A stretch of DNA of 64,000 bases from assembly GCA_964562985.1 (NCBI GenBank), contig CAZLWE010000003.1, forward strand, positions 1-64,000, read 5' to 3'. Under the pieces are notes generated by a model. The model saw only the letters and a list, made by a program, of their open reading frames with translations, was not told the origin of the DNA and searched no databases. Shown here in pieces: positions 52,810-61,984 of this stretch (position 1 is its first letter; every line of letters begins with the position of its first letter). The translations under genes were made by a program, and so were the position numbers. The DNA comes from SHLQ01 sp964562985. GTDB lineage: Bacteria; Actinomycetota; Acidimicrobiia; Acidimicrobiales; SHLQ01.

Positions 52810-53652
52810 ATGCCGGAAATCGGCGAAATACAGGCGCACGCTGAACGCCTCGAAGCCGATTTTGTTGGGCGCAGGCTCTCCAACTTCCGTCCGATCACCT
52901 TCTACGTACTTAAGACTTTCGCACCAGACCCCGCGTCAGCCCATGGAAAGGCATTGGACGCGGTCACTACCCGCGGCAAGTACTTACGAATGCACTTTGG
53001 CGACGTCACATTCACCGTGCATCTCATGCAGGGAGGTCGGCTCAAGCCCGATGAAAAGCAATCCGCGAAGCCACGCGGAGGTCAAGCAAGGTGGACCTTC
53101 GACGATGGATCGGCTCTGCTGCTTACCGAAGCCGGCTCCGACAAGCGTGCGGGCATTTGGCTGACGGACGCCGAAGCCGACCCAGACAAGATCGAACCAC
53201 TCCTCGGACTGGGGCCCGACGCGGACACGGTCTCGGTGGAAGACCTACAGACGCTCCTCGACGAACACACCATGCGCATCCATGGTCTGTTGCGCCGTCA
53301 GCGCATCATCGCGGGCATCGGGCGCCGCCTCGCCAACGACATTTGCCATCGCGCCCAAATATCGCCTTTCGCGATGTCGGGAAAGCTCGACGATGGCCAG
53401 GTAGCCGCTCTCCACGACGCCGTCGGCTCGTGCATCGCTGACTCACTAACGTTCGAGCGCGCCCAAGTGGAGATCGTCGCATCGGCAAAGCGCCCGTCGG
53501 CGGTGCACAACAAGACCGGTGAGCCTTGCCCCAGTTGCACAGACGCCATTCGTGAGGTCGCCTACACGAGATACACGGTGAACTACTGCGCGCGATGCCA
53601 AACCAACGGCAAGGTCCTCGCGGACAACACCACCTCAAAGTTCTTAAAGTAG
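52810..53652 (+). CDS. Fpg/Nei family DNA glycosylase
   Basis: 280 residues. After Met removal the N-terminus is P-E-I-G-E, giving the catalytic Pro1 and Glu2. The helix-two-turn-helix (GLLRRQRIIAGIGRRLANDICHRAQISP) and C-terminal zinc finger (CPSC ... YCARC ... K) complete the family. It excises oxidised bases and cuts the abasic site. The usual N-terminal P-E-L-P-E-V is altered to P-E-I-G-E-I, as in an actinobacterial subgroup, so specificity may differ from MutM. Confidence 0.88.
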   Translation: MPEIGEIQAHAERLEADFVGRRLSNFRPITFYVLKTFAPDPASAHGKALDAVTTRGKYLRMHFGDVTFTVHLMQGGRLKPDEKQSAKPRGGQARWTFDDGSALLLTEAGSDKRAGIWLTDAEADPDKIEPLLGLGPDADTVSVEDLQTLLDEHTMRIHGLLRRQRIIAGIGRRLANDICHRAQISPFAMSGKLDDGQVAALHDAVGSCIADSLTFERAQVEIVASAKRPSAVHNKTGEPCPSCTDAIREVAYTRYTVNYCARCQTNGKVLADNTTSKFLK

Positions 53653-53706
53653 TGGCCCTCTACGGTGCACAGACAAACAGCCGGATCCTCAGATCAGGCC
53701 CACGCG

Positions 53707-54696
53707 CTAGGAGATCAAGCCCAATCCTGCGACGGTGTCGCGCTCACTCACTAATTCGGCATTCGAGGCGTCGATCTTGCCTCGGGAGAAGCCGTCGATC
53801 TCCAGGCCTTGCACGATGGAGTAGTCACCATCTGCACAGGTGCACGGGAATGACGTGATGATCCCCTCTGGAGCGCCGTAGCTTCCGTCTGAGGGCACAG
53901 ACATCGACACCCAGTCGCCCTCTGGCGTGCCCAGGGCCCAGTCGTGCATATGGTCGATAGCTGCATTCGCCGCCGATGCTGCCGACGATAGGCCACGCGC
54001 TTTGATGATCGCAGCGCCGCGCTTTTGCACGGTTGGGATGAAGTCGTTCTCCAACCATTCCTGGTCGTCGATCATCTCGGCGGCGTTCTGTCCCTTGACC
54101 TTGGTGTGGAACAGGTCGGGGTACTGCGTTGCCGAGTGGTTTCCCCAAATGGTCATGTTGGTGATGTCGTTGATCGAGGTGCCCGTCTTTTGAGCCACCT
54201 GCGTCATAGCTCGGTTGTGATCGAGGCGGGTCATCGCATGGAACTGGCGGGGGTCAAGATCTGGCGCCGCCGACTGGGCGATCAAGGCGTTGGTGTTTGC
54301 CGGGTTGCCGACGACGAGCACCTTGACATCTTTGCTGGCGCTGCCGTTGATGGCTTTGCCTTGGGGGCCAAAGATGCCGCCGTTGGCTTCGAGAAGGTCG
54401 GCACGCTCCATGCCGTCGCGGCGAGGCATAGCGCCGACGAGCAATCCGTAATCTGCATCACCGAACGCGACGTTGGCGTCGTCGGTCTTGACCATCCCAG
54501 CGAGCAGCGGGAAGGCACAGTCGTCGAGCTCCATCGCGACACCATCGAGCGCTCCAAGGGCAGGAGTGATCTCCAGCATCTGCAAGATGACCGGTTGATC
54601 CGGCCCGAGCATGCCGCCACTCGCGATTCGGAAGAGCAAGCTGTAGCCGATTTGGCCAGCGGCTCCGGTTACAGCGACGCGTACAGGACTCTTCAC
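53707..54696 (-). CDS. mdh: Malate dehydrogenase
   Basis: 329 residues. AVTGAAGQIGYSLLFRIASG is the NAD-binding loop, GAMPRRDGMERADLLEANGGIF the substrate loop with Arg residues, and TIWGNHSATQYPD has the catalytic His. It is the type found in Actinobacteria. GTG start with AGGAG at normal spacing. It oxidises malate to oxaloacetate in the TCA cycle. Confidence 0.95.
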   Translation of the reverse strand: MKSPVRVAVTGAAGQIGYSLLFRIASGGMLGPDQPVILQMLEITPALGALDGVAMELDDCAFPLLAGMVKTDDANVAFGDADYGLLVGAMPRRDGMERADLLEANGGIFGPQGKAINGSASKDVKVLVVGNPANTNALIAQSAAPDLDPRQFHAMTRLDHNRAMTQVAQKTGTSINDITNMTIWGNHSATQYPDLFHTKVKGQNAAEMIDDQEWLENDFIPTVQKRGAAIIKARGLSSAASAANAAIDHMHDWALGTPEGDWVSMSVPSDGSYGAPEGIITSFPCTCADGDYSIVQGLEIDGFSRGKIDASNAELVSERDTVAGLGLIS

Positions 54697-54833
54697 AATT
54701 GCTCCTCAAATATTTCGGGTGACCCTGAGCGAACCCAGCAGGTTCCGTGCTCATTCCCCGAACGAAAGTTTGGACTCCTCTTGTCCAACGAGCAGGCTAC
54801 CCGCCCAACCTGCGAGCAACGCCAACGCGTGAA

Positions 54834-55097
54834 CTACCGCGCGATTTTGTTGAGGTAGCCAGTCTTGATCAAGGCGAACAGCAGACCGACCGCACCGACG
54901 GTGCCTGCGATCCATGGAACGCCTTGGTTATCGAACGGCAGGATGTTTCCGATGATGCCGCCGACGAACATCCCGGCCATACCGAGACCGATAGTCCAAG
55001 GAATCGAGATGTTCTGCTCGCCTGGAATGATCGCTCGCGCCACGGCTCCGATAATGCCACCGGCAATAAGCAGACCGATGAAACCAAAAATACCCAT
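54834..55097 (-). CDS. GlsB/YeaQ/YmgE family stress-response membrane protein
   Basis: 87 residues, three helices. GGIIGAVARAIIPGEQNISIPWTIGLGMAGMFVGG is the transglycosylase-associated-protein signature. GGAGG ribosome site. Role in general stress is presumed from the family. Confidence 0.88.
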   Translation of the reverse strand: MGIFGFIGLLIAGGIIGAVARAIIPGEQNISIPWTIGLGMAGMFVGGIIGNILPFDNQGVPWIAGTVGAVGLLFALIKTGYLNKIAR

Positions 55098-55188
55098 GAG
55101 GGCCTCCTTCTATGTCAACACGACCTTGCCGCCAGTAGAACGTGTCTCGACATCAGCATATTCCGAAAGCCATGACGAATGTGGTGGA

Positions 55189-56967
55189 TCACACAGATTG
55201 CGTATTTCCGACCCAGTCGGCGTGCAGCGATGCGTACACGCCGCCCAATGCGAGTAGCTCTCCATGAGACCCGCGCTCCACAATCTTCCCCTTGTCCATG
55301 ACCACGATCAGGTCGGACCGTTCGGCCGTCGACAAGCGATGCGCGATAGAGATTGTCGTCCGGCCCTCACTTAGCCGCTCTAGAGCCTCGGCCATTCGCA
55401 CCTCGGTCTCGGGGTCGACCGCACTCGTCGCCTCATCGAGGATGAGCAAACCTGCGTCGGCCAACTGGGCCCGAACGAGTGCGACGAGTTGCCGCTCGCC
55501 GACCGAGATCCCTTCGCCTCGTTCACCCGCCTGAGTATCGAGACCGTCGGGCAGCGTCGCTATCCATTCGGCGAGGCCGAGGGTTTGCACGGCTTCGCCG
55601 ATCTCCAGATCGGTCGCCCCGGGACGACCGAAGCGAATGTTCTCTCGCAGGGACTCGTCAAAGAGAAAGCCATCTTGGGGGACCATGCGCACCGCTTGGT
55701 TCCGACTTCGCTGATCGATCGTCGACAGATCGAGACCACCGATGCGAACGACGCCCTTGGTCGGGTCATACAGTCTCGCGAGCAACAGCGCCATCGTCGA
55801 CTTACCACTGCCGGTCTCGCCCACGACCGCTACGGATTGACCCGATGCGATCTCCAAAGAGATGTCGTCCAGGACAACGCCACCCGTCCGATACGAGAAC
55901 TCAACATTCTCCAACGCCACATCGGGAGCTCCGATCGGCAGGTCCTGACCTGGGTCTGCTTCGACAACATCGATGTCGATATCGAGCATCTGCATGATCT
56001 TCCACCAACCGGCAAGGGCGGTCTGTGTTTGATCGAGCACCTCAGCGAGTTGGGTGATCGGTTGGGTGAGCAAGGTAGCGAGGAAGATGAAACCGGTCGC
56101 TTCACCAACCGTCAGTGTGTCTGCTCCCAGCCAGATGCTCACCAAGACGACGGCACCCGTCGTGAGGCCACCGAAAAAGTCCATCGTCGGCCCGAGCAAC
56201 GAGAAGAACTTGTGGGCGTCGACTTCGGAGGCGACCAGGTTCCGGTTGCCCTCCTCGAGACGATCGCCGACTCGGTGCTCGTAGCCGTAGGCGCGAATCG
56301 TCGAAGCTCCAGAGATGGCCTCGGAGGTACGACCGATCATTTCGCCGGTGGCGCTTCGAACGATGTTGTAGGCGCGAAGTTGGCGTCGTTGAATGTTTCG
56401 CAGAATAGGAAGCAGCGGAAGATAGATCGCCAGCGTCACCAGCGTTAGCTGCCAGCTGTAGACCGCCATAACCACAACCGTGCCGATGATTAGCGCGACG
56501 CTCACGATCCAATTCAGCGCCCCCCACTGCGAGAACTGCGCCAACGTCTCGACATCACTGGTCACCCGAGCCGTCAGGACTCCCTTACGTTGCGAGGTGT
56601 GCTCGGCGATGCTCAGGCGTTGAATGTGCTGGAACGTCCTCACCCGTAGGCCGAGCAAGGTGTTCTCCGCCGTCACGATGACACGGCGGAAGGTGACCAC
56701 ACCCAACACGTAGATCACCAAGACGAGGATGATCGCAGCGATGGCTGCGCTCGTCACGAACCCAATGTCGACCTGATCTTCGACAAACCCGCCATCGATG
56801 GCTTGTTGCACCAACACCGGCAGGACCAGCCGAGCCAGTGCACTGACGAGCGCGAAGAACGCCGTGACCCCGATGCCCTTTCTGAGCTCTGGGCTTTCGC
56901 GAATCCCGCGCCGCAATATCTTGAGCGCCGGAGGTTGTTCCTCAGCGAGAAGTTCCGGAGCGGTCAC
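55189..56967 (-). CDS. ABC exporter half, ATPase with degenerate signature motif
   Basis: 592 residues: six-helix exporter domain (~30-330), then the ATPase: Walker A GETGSGKSTMALL, Q-loop, Walker B LLILDEATSAVD with the catalytic Glu, and switch His in SIAHRL. The signature is ISVGERQ instead of LSGGQ. Together with its partner (overlapping ATGA) it forms a heterodimeric exporter with one canonical and one degenerate ATP site, as in TM287/288 and BmrCD. The exported substrate (drug or lipid) is unknown. Confidence 0.9.
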   Translation of the reverse strand: MTAPELLAEEQPPALKILRRGIRESPELRKGIGVTAFFALVSALARLVLPVLVQQAIDGGFVEDQVDIGFVTSAAIAAIILVLVIYVLGVVTFRRVIVTAENTLLGLRVRTFQHIQRLSIAEHTSQRKGVLTARVTSDVETLAQFSQWGALNWIVSVALIIGTVVVMAVYSWQLTLVTLAIYLPLLPILRNIQRRQLRAYNIVRSATGEMIGRTSEAISGASTIRAYGYEHRVGDRLEEGNRNLVASEVDAHKFFSLLGPTMDFFGGLTTGAVVLVSIWLGADTLTVGEATGFIFLATLLTQPITQLAEVLDQTQTALAGWWKIMQMLDIDIDVVEADPGQDLPIGAPDVALENVEFSYRTGGVVLDDISLEIASGQSVAVVGETGSGKSTMALLLARLYDPTKGVVRIGGLDLSTIDQRSRNQAVRMVPQDGFLFDESLRENIRFGRPGATDLEIGEAVQTLGLAEWIATLPDGLDTQAGERGEGISVGERQLVALVRAQLADAGLLILDEATSAVDPETEVRMAEALERLSEGRTTISIAHRLSTAERSDLIVVMDKGKIVERGSHGELLALGGVYASLHADWVGNTQSV

Positions 56968-58835
56968 CGCGCCTCCCGATCTGCCTCATAGGCCTCAGCG
57001 AGTGCGCGATACCCCTCGTTGGTGAGCAATTCTTCATGCGATCCTGCTGCCACAATCTTGCCGCCCTCCAGATAGACGACTCGGTCGGCGAGCAGGATCG
57101 TCGACAACCGATGCGCGACCATGACCACCGTCATCGGGTGGGTATCGAGGCCGCGGAGAATCTCCGCTTCAATCGTCGGGTCGACCGCACTGGTCGCGTC
57201 ATCGAGGAGCAGAAGCGATGGTGTACGAAACAGTGCGCGAGCGAGCGCGACCCGCTGACGCTGACCACCCGACAGCGTTACGCCCCGCTCACCGACGATG
57301 GTGTCGTAGCCCTGCGGAGTTTCTTCGATGAAACCATCCGCTCGACTGAGTTCAGCTGAAACCTCCGGTTTCCCAGCTTCGCCCATCGTGATGTTCTCAG
57401 CGATCGACTGCGCGAAAAGGAAGCTCTCCTGGAACACCATTCCCAGCCGCGTCGACAACGTCCCTGGAGCTAGATCAGCGGTGGGCACTCCGGCGACCGA
57501 AATGGAGCCACTATCTGGCGGTACGAGCCCCGCTGCGATTTCGAGCAAGGTGGTCTTGCCCGAACCGGTCGCACCAACGAGCGCAACCGTCTCACCGGCG
57601 CTGACCTCCAGATCCAATTCGTCGAGGACTTGGAGTTCTCCATGGGCGAAGGAAACGTCGGCCATCGTCAAGGTCATTGGCCCCTCCGGAAGGGCGTCGA
57701 CCGATCCGGCGCGTCGAGATGGGGGTTCGATGTCGAGCACTCGGTCAACTCGGTCCAACGCCACCACGGACGCTGGCATCGACTGCAAGAAGAAGCCGAT
57801 GATCCGAATGGGCAGGCCAAGAACGGTGAACAACGACATCGCGCCGATCACGTCACCAACACTCACGTCACCAGATTCCACTAGGCGGGCGCCGATGATC
57901 AGTAGGGCGATCACACCCAGATTCGGTAAAACGGAGAGCAATGGTTCGAAGATCGCGCGTAGGTTGCCCACCTCGAGTCGCTTTGCTTTGAGCTGTGATG
58001 CCCGTGCCTCGAATCGTGCGATCTCGTCGTCGGTCCGACCGAGTGTCTTGACGACCATTACTCCCTCGAAGCTCTCGTGTGCCACGCCCGTTACTTCGGC
58101 TACCGCTTGTTGCACTTCGGCGGCCGGGCGCGCGACGCGACGTGAATAGAAGTTGTTGATGACAAAGAGCGCCGGCAACACAACCAACGCCACCAGACCA
58201 AAGGTCCAATGGACCAACAACAGATTGATGACCGCGAGCACCGCCAGAAGCACCACAGCGACTGCGAACGCGAGGGGGCGAAGCATGATGCCCGCGACGA
58301 CGAGATCGTTGTCCGCGTGGGAGATCAACGATCCGGTAGGAGTCGACCGGTGAAACGACAAGGGCAGGTCGAGGTACTGGCGATAGATCTGCGACCGCCA
58401 CGTCCCCTTGGTACGCGATTCGGCCATCGAGAGGAAGTACCGGCGCGTCACCGCACCGATCCCTTGGACGACCGCGATGATCATGATGACAGCGAACCCC
58501 GCCCACAACCGTCCGCTGGTCACCCCGTCGCCTTCGAGGCCGGGGGTGATGATGTTGTCGGTGATCCAGCCGATAGCGCGGCTTAAGGCGATGGCGGTTA
58601 TTGCGAACAGCGAAGCGCCGACGAGCGCGATCGCGTGAGGCACCGGGTGTGCCCGAAGACTGCGGACGATGAGCCGCAGCCCGCGTCGGAAGATCGACGC
58701 CTCAACAGTCGGAGATGGGTTCAAGACCCGAGACTCTTGTTCATTGCACGAGACCGTATCGCTCGATTCGCAATCGCGATTCCCGCGACGGACTATTCCT
58801 CGCTTGTTCGCGATGAAATTCACAGGTCCGTCCAA
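56964..58835 (-). CDS. ABC exporter half, Walker B Glu replaced by Asp
   Basis: Up to 623 residues; the start is unclear (TTG 58835, GTG 58823 and a TTG near 58727 are possible) and the first ~37 residues are not conserved-looking. Exporter helices ~70-370, then Walker A GATGSGKTTLLEI, canonical LSGGQRQRVALARAL, and Walker B LLLLDDATSAVD in which the catalytic Glu is Asp. In the heterodimer this Asp faces the degenerate signature of the partner, making the inactive site, while this protein's LSGGQ completes the active site. Confidence 0.88.
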   Translation of the reverse strand: MDGPVNFIANKRGIVRRGNRDCESSDTVSCNEQESRVLNPSPTVEASIFRRGLRLIVRSLRAHPVPHAIALVGASLFAITAIALSRAIGWITDNIITPGLEGDGVTSGRLWAGFAVIMIIAVVQGIGAVTRRYFLSMAESRTKGTWRSQIYRQYLDLPLSFHRSTPTGSLISHADNDLVVAGIMLRPLAFAVAVVLLAVLAVINLLLVHWTFGLVALVVLPALFVINNFYSRRVARPAAEVQQAVAEVTGVAHESFEGVMVVKTLGRTDDEIARFEARASQLKAKRLEVGNLRAIFEPLLSVLPNLGVIALLIIGARLVESGDVSVGDVIGAMSLFTVLGLPIRIIGFFLQSMPASVVALDRVDRVLDIEPPSRRAGSVDALPEGPMTLTMADVSFAHGELQVLDELDLEVSAGETVALVGATGSGKTTLLEIAAGLVPPDSGSISVAGVPTADLAPGTLSTRLGMVFQESFLFAQSIAENITMGEAGKPEVSAELSRADGFIEETPQGYDTIVGERGVTLSGGQRQRVALARALFRTPSLLLLDDATSAVDPTIEAEILRGLDTHPMTVVMVAHRLSTILLADRVVYLEGGKIVAAGSHEELLTNEGYRALAEAYEADREAR

Positions 58836-58882
58836 CTCTAAAGAGGCTCAGAGCGACAAATTCCCTTGCTGAAAACTAACCC

Positions 58883-58918
58883 TTGATATACAGGTAGGAA
58901 TCTGTATATTTATACAGC
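58883..58918 (+). promoter_or_regulatory. AT-rich promoter with operator-like inverted repeat
   Basis: TTGATA (58883-58888) and TATATT (58905-58910) are 16 bp apart, a near-consensus sigma-70 promoter, unlike other promoters here. A perfect 8-bp dyad, ATATACAG-N8-CTGTATAT (58886-58893, 58902-58909), covers both boxes, a further TATACAG is at 58911-58917, and TACAGGT/ACCTGTA (58889-58895, 58924-58930) straddles the start codon. A repressor site is likely. Confidence 0.6.
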
Positions 58919-60130
58919 ATGAAACCTGTACAAAGTGTTGAGCCGCTGAAGATCAACATCGGCGGACAGTTGGCTGACCACGAAATCGTTGGCCGCGAGC
59001 TCGCCATTGAGTCCATCGTGGAGTACCTGGCAAGAGGCATGAACCTCCTGATCAACGACCCGCGCCGCATTGGCAAGAGCGCAGTTCTTCAACTTCTTGA
59101 AAGCGCCTCGACGAAAGAGATCAACATCATCAAGACAAGCGTCCAGGGGATCCACAGTCAGGAACGTCTGCTCCTCCATATTCTTGACGAGCTCCACGAC
59201 CACGAATCCTTCGGACGCCGAGTCGCCAAGAGAGTCGGACGCTTCATCGACACCACGGGCGTTGGTGTGGAGCTGGGCGGCCTTGAGTACGCAATCTCCC
59301 TAAAGCGACAGCACGCAAACAAACCCACGCTGACTTTGCTCGGTGAAGTTGTTTCGGCCATCAACGACGAACTAAATGATGACGAACTTCTGGTGCTGGC
59401 GATCGACGAATTCACTGAAGCCGTAGTCAACATCGCAAACGGCGAGGACGGTGTACAACAAGCGACTCAGCTGCTCCAAATCCTTCAAACGCTCAGAAAG
59501 GAACAGCCGAGAGTTCGATGGGTCCTGACGGGATCGATCGGTATTCACCACGCGATCCGCCGTACAAACTGCACGGCTTCAGTAGTCGCCGATGGAAAGA
59601 ACGTTCCGATCGGACCGTTGTCGCTTGAGGCCGCTCAGCATCTCTCCCGCCGCCTTGCAGCAGGCGAAAGCGTCGAGTTAACCGACGATGCACATGCCCA
59701 TCTAGCGGAAACGGTGAACGGCATTCCGATCTTGGTGCATGCGATTCTCGACGACTTGCGTCTTCAAGCCACAGATGGAGCGTTTGATGTGGACGATGTT
59801 GAGGACGCGATCAATCGCTACATCGGCAATCGTGATGAATCACGTGCCTTCGAGCACTTCGTTACTCGACTCGCCGACTACTACTCACGCGACGAGCTGA
59901 AGGCAGCGCGAGCATTGCTCGACTCGACGGCGACATCACCGAAGCCGAAACGGGTTACGAAGCTCATCGAACGCACCGCAGAGAAGCTTGACGTGGAAGA
60001 AGAGTTCGTGCGGGACGTCCTGGTGATGTTACAAGACGATCACTACCTCGTTGCTGCCCCGGAGAACGGTCGGGTGAGTTGGCGCTACTCGATCCTTGCT
60101 CGCATCTGGCGAGCGAAGCGGGGCCTCTGA
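58919..60130 (+). CDS. P-loop ATPase (archaeal-ATPase-like) with C-terminal winged helix, operon gene 1
   Basis: 403 residues. Domain order: short N-terminal helix, Walker A-like LINDPRRIGKSAVLQLL near residue 41 (the P-R-R-x-G-K-S form; the usual first Gly is Asp), Walker B LLVLAIDEFTEAV near 158, sensor strand RWVLTGSIGIHHAI near 199, helical lid, and a winged helix ending in VSWRYSILARIWRAKRGL, the typical end of this ATPase family. Two bases separate it from the second ATPase. Possible roles are defence, plasmid-like maintenance or signalling; none is proved. I do not recognise the exact subfamily. Confidence 0.75.
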   Translation: MKPVQSVEPLKINIGGQLADHEIVGRELAIESIVEYLARGMNLLINDPRRIGKSAVLQLLESASTKEINIIKTSVQGIHSQERLLLHILDELHDHESFGRRVAKRVGRFIDTTGVGVELGGLEYAISLKRQHANKPTLTLLGEVVSAINDELNDDELLVLAIDEFTEAVVNIANGEDGVQQATQLLQILQTLRKEQPRVRWVLTGSIGIHHAIRRTNCTASVVADGKNVPIGPLSLEAAQHLSRRLAAGESVELTDDAHAHLAETVNGIPILVHAILDDLRLQATDGAFDVDDVEDAINRYIGNRDESRAFEHFVTRLADYYSRDELKAARALLDSTATSPKPKRVTKLIERTAEKLDVEEEFVRDVLVMLQDDHYLVAAPENGRVSWRYSILARIWRAKRGL

Positions 60131-60132
60131 AC

Positions 60133-61971
60133 GTGACGAGGATCTCCAAATACTCGCCTTCGCAGAACGATCCCGACCTGCTCGAGCCCCTCACAGTTGG
60201 GGAAGATCGGCTGCGGTTGCTCGACGACATTGTCGATCGCGCCACGCGGGCGCAAGAAAGCCAGAACCGTACCCACACGCTTATCATCGGACCCCGAGGT
60301 GCAGGAAAGACACACCTGGTCACGCTCGCCCACCATCGGATCGGAAGATCGACGAACCTCACCCGTTCGTGGCTCCATGAGGAGGGCTGGATGACGCTTC
60401 TCGGTTTCAACGACTTTCTCATCGAGATTCTTGCTGCTTCCGATGATGAGGTTCTTCAAACTGCCGCCACCGGTAGCAAGGCACTGCGAGTAGACGCGCT
60501 TGGCGCGTATGTAGACGCGCACGGCCCGGTCGTCGTGTTCGTGGAGAACTTTGACCAAGTGCTGACCGCACTAGACAACAAGGGTCAGCAGCGTCTTCGT
60601 CAGCTCATGGAGAATAGTCGCAGCCTGTTGTTCGTAGCCACGACGACCGAACTGTCGAGAGACCTCTCGAAACAGAACAGTCCGTTCTATGGCTACTTCA
60701 CTACCCACACCCTCAAGAAGTTCGAGCTTGGCGAAGCCCGCGAAATGCTCGAACGTCTCGGCGACCTGTCCGACGACCTCAACCTGGAGGAGCTCGATGA
60801 TTCGGTGATCGACGCTCGGCTCGCTGCGATCGCCCATCTCGCCGGCGGCCAGCCGCGCATGTGGTCGATGTTTGGGCAAACGGTGAGCGCCAGCGAACTT
60901 GAAGAGTTAGTGCCTGCATTCGTCGAACTGATCGACAACGTGACTCCCTACTACCAGCAACAACTCGAACGCCGATCAACATTGCAACGGCGGATTATCA
61001 GTCTTCTTGCCCGGGCCGATCACCCGATGAACGTCAAGGAGGTCGCCGACGAGCTCGACCTGGAACAAAAAGCCACGGCGGCAGCCCTTTCCGACTTACG
61101 CGATGCGCGTTGGGTCGAACACTCCAAGAGTCCATTCGCGACGGGCCTCGACAAGCGGCTTCGCTATCACGAGCTGAGCGAGCCGCTCGTCCGAGCGATG
61201 CTGCAAAGCAAGGACGTTCGTGGCGAAACCCCGATCCAGGTCGTGGTCGAGTTCATCAAGCATTGGTTCGAGTTGGACGACTTAGAGTCGACGGCGCCGG
61301 TACCGGGACTTGCGCAGAGCTACGTTCAGACCGCTGCCCAACAAGTCAACGCTGACGGGGTGACAGCGACAGCCCTTCAACTGACGGGACTCGTCGAATC
61401 AACTGGCGCGCCGCGGGTCAAATTGCTCGGTCGAATCGATGACGCTATCTCTGCGTACCTCGATGACGACCCGACGCCGATCATGAGACTGCCCACGACT
61501 ATCCGTCGAGCGCTCGAGGACCGTATCGAGGAGCTGTCGGAAGTTCGTCTATCTCTCCACTCTTGGGTTAGCGCGGAGTTTGGAAATACTCCCCACTCCG
61601 AAATGACGCACTGGGAGAAACGTGCAGGCGACCTCTTTGCTCGCAGCGGCAGTTCCTCTGCGCTGATGTGGCTAAATGAGTGGCAAATTCGTCGGTGGCA
61701 CTTTGAAGCAGCGCTCACCTCACTCATCCAACTTCACGAGATCCTCGGACCCGACCACCCCGACACACTCACCACCCGCAACAACCTCGCCGAAAGCTAC
61801 CGGGCAGCAGGACGCATCGACGAAGCAATCACCCTCCACAAACAAAACCTCAACGACAGCGAACGAATCCTCGGACCCGACCACCCCAGCACACTCACCA
61901 CCCGCAACAACCTCACCTCCAGCTACCGGGCAGCAGGACGCATCGACGAAGCCGAGGTGACGGAGGGCTAA
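60133..61971 (+). CDS. P-loop ATPase with C-terminal kinesin-light-chain-type TPRs, operon gene 2
   Basis: 612 residues from GTG 60133, 2 bp after gene 1 (earlier in-frame starts lie inside gene 1). Walker A TLIIGPRGAGKTHLV near residue 50, Walker B VVVFVENFDQVL near 134, sensor LLFVATTTELSR, then a winged helix (STLQRRIISLLARADHPMNVKEVADEL...) and helical region. It ends in two TPRs (LGPDH.{4}LTTRNNL.{2}SYRAAGRIDEA) and stops abruptly after DEAEVTEG. The plan ATPase-winged helix-TPR is like STAND/NLR-type signalling proteins. The TPR array looks truncated or collapsed. Confidence 0.75.
   Translation: MTRISKYSPSQNDPDLLEPLTVGEDRLRLLDDIVDRATRAQESQNRTHTLIIGPRGAGKTHLVTLAHHRIGRSTNLTRSWLHEEGWMTLLGFNDFLIEILAASDDEVLQTAATGSKALRVDALGAYVDAHGPVVVFVENFDQVLTALDNKGQQRLRQLMENSRSLLFVATTTELSRDLSKQNSPFYGYFTTHTLKKFELGEAREMLERLGDLSDDLNLEELDDSVIDARLAAIAHLAGGQPRMWSMFGQTVSASELEELVPAFVELIDNVTPYYQQQLERRSTLQRRIISLLARADHPMNVKEVADELDLEQKATAAALSDLRDARWVEHSKSPFATGLDKRLRYHELSEPLVRAMLQSKDVRGETPIQVVVEFIKHWFELDDLESTAPVPGLAQSYVQTAAQQVNADGVTATALQLTGLVESTGAPRVKLLGRIDDAISAYLDDDPTPIMRLPTTIRRALEDRIEELSEVRLSLHSWVSAEFGNTPHSEMTHWEKRAGDLFARSGSSSALMWLNEWQIRRWHFEAALTSLIQLHEILGPDHPDTLTTRNNLAESYRAAGRIDEAITLHKQNLNDSERILGPDHPSTLTTRNNLTSSYRAAGRIDEAEVTEG
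61741..61950 (+). repeat. Near-identical 126-bp TPR-coding repeat
   Basis: Units begin at 61741 and 61867 (42 codons apart) and are almost identical at DNA level, with strongly C-ending codons unlike the rest of the gene. Such arrays expand and contract easily, so copy number may be variable or collapsed in assembly. Confidence 0.75.
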
Positions 61972-61984
61972 GGGGAGCTACGAC

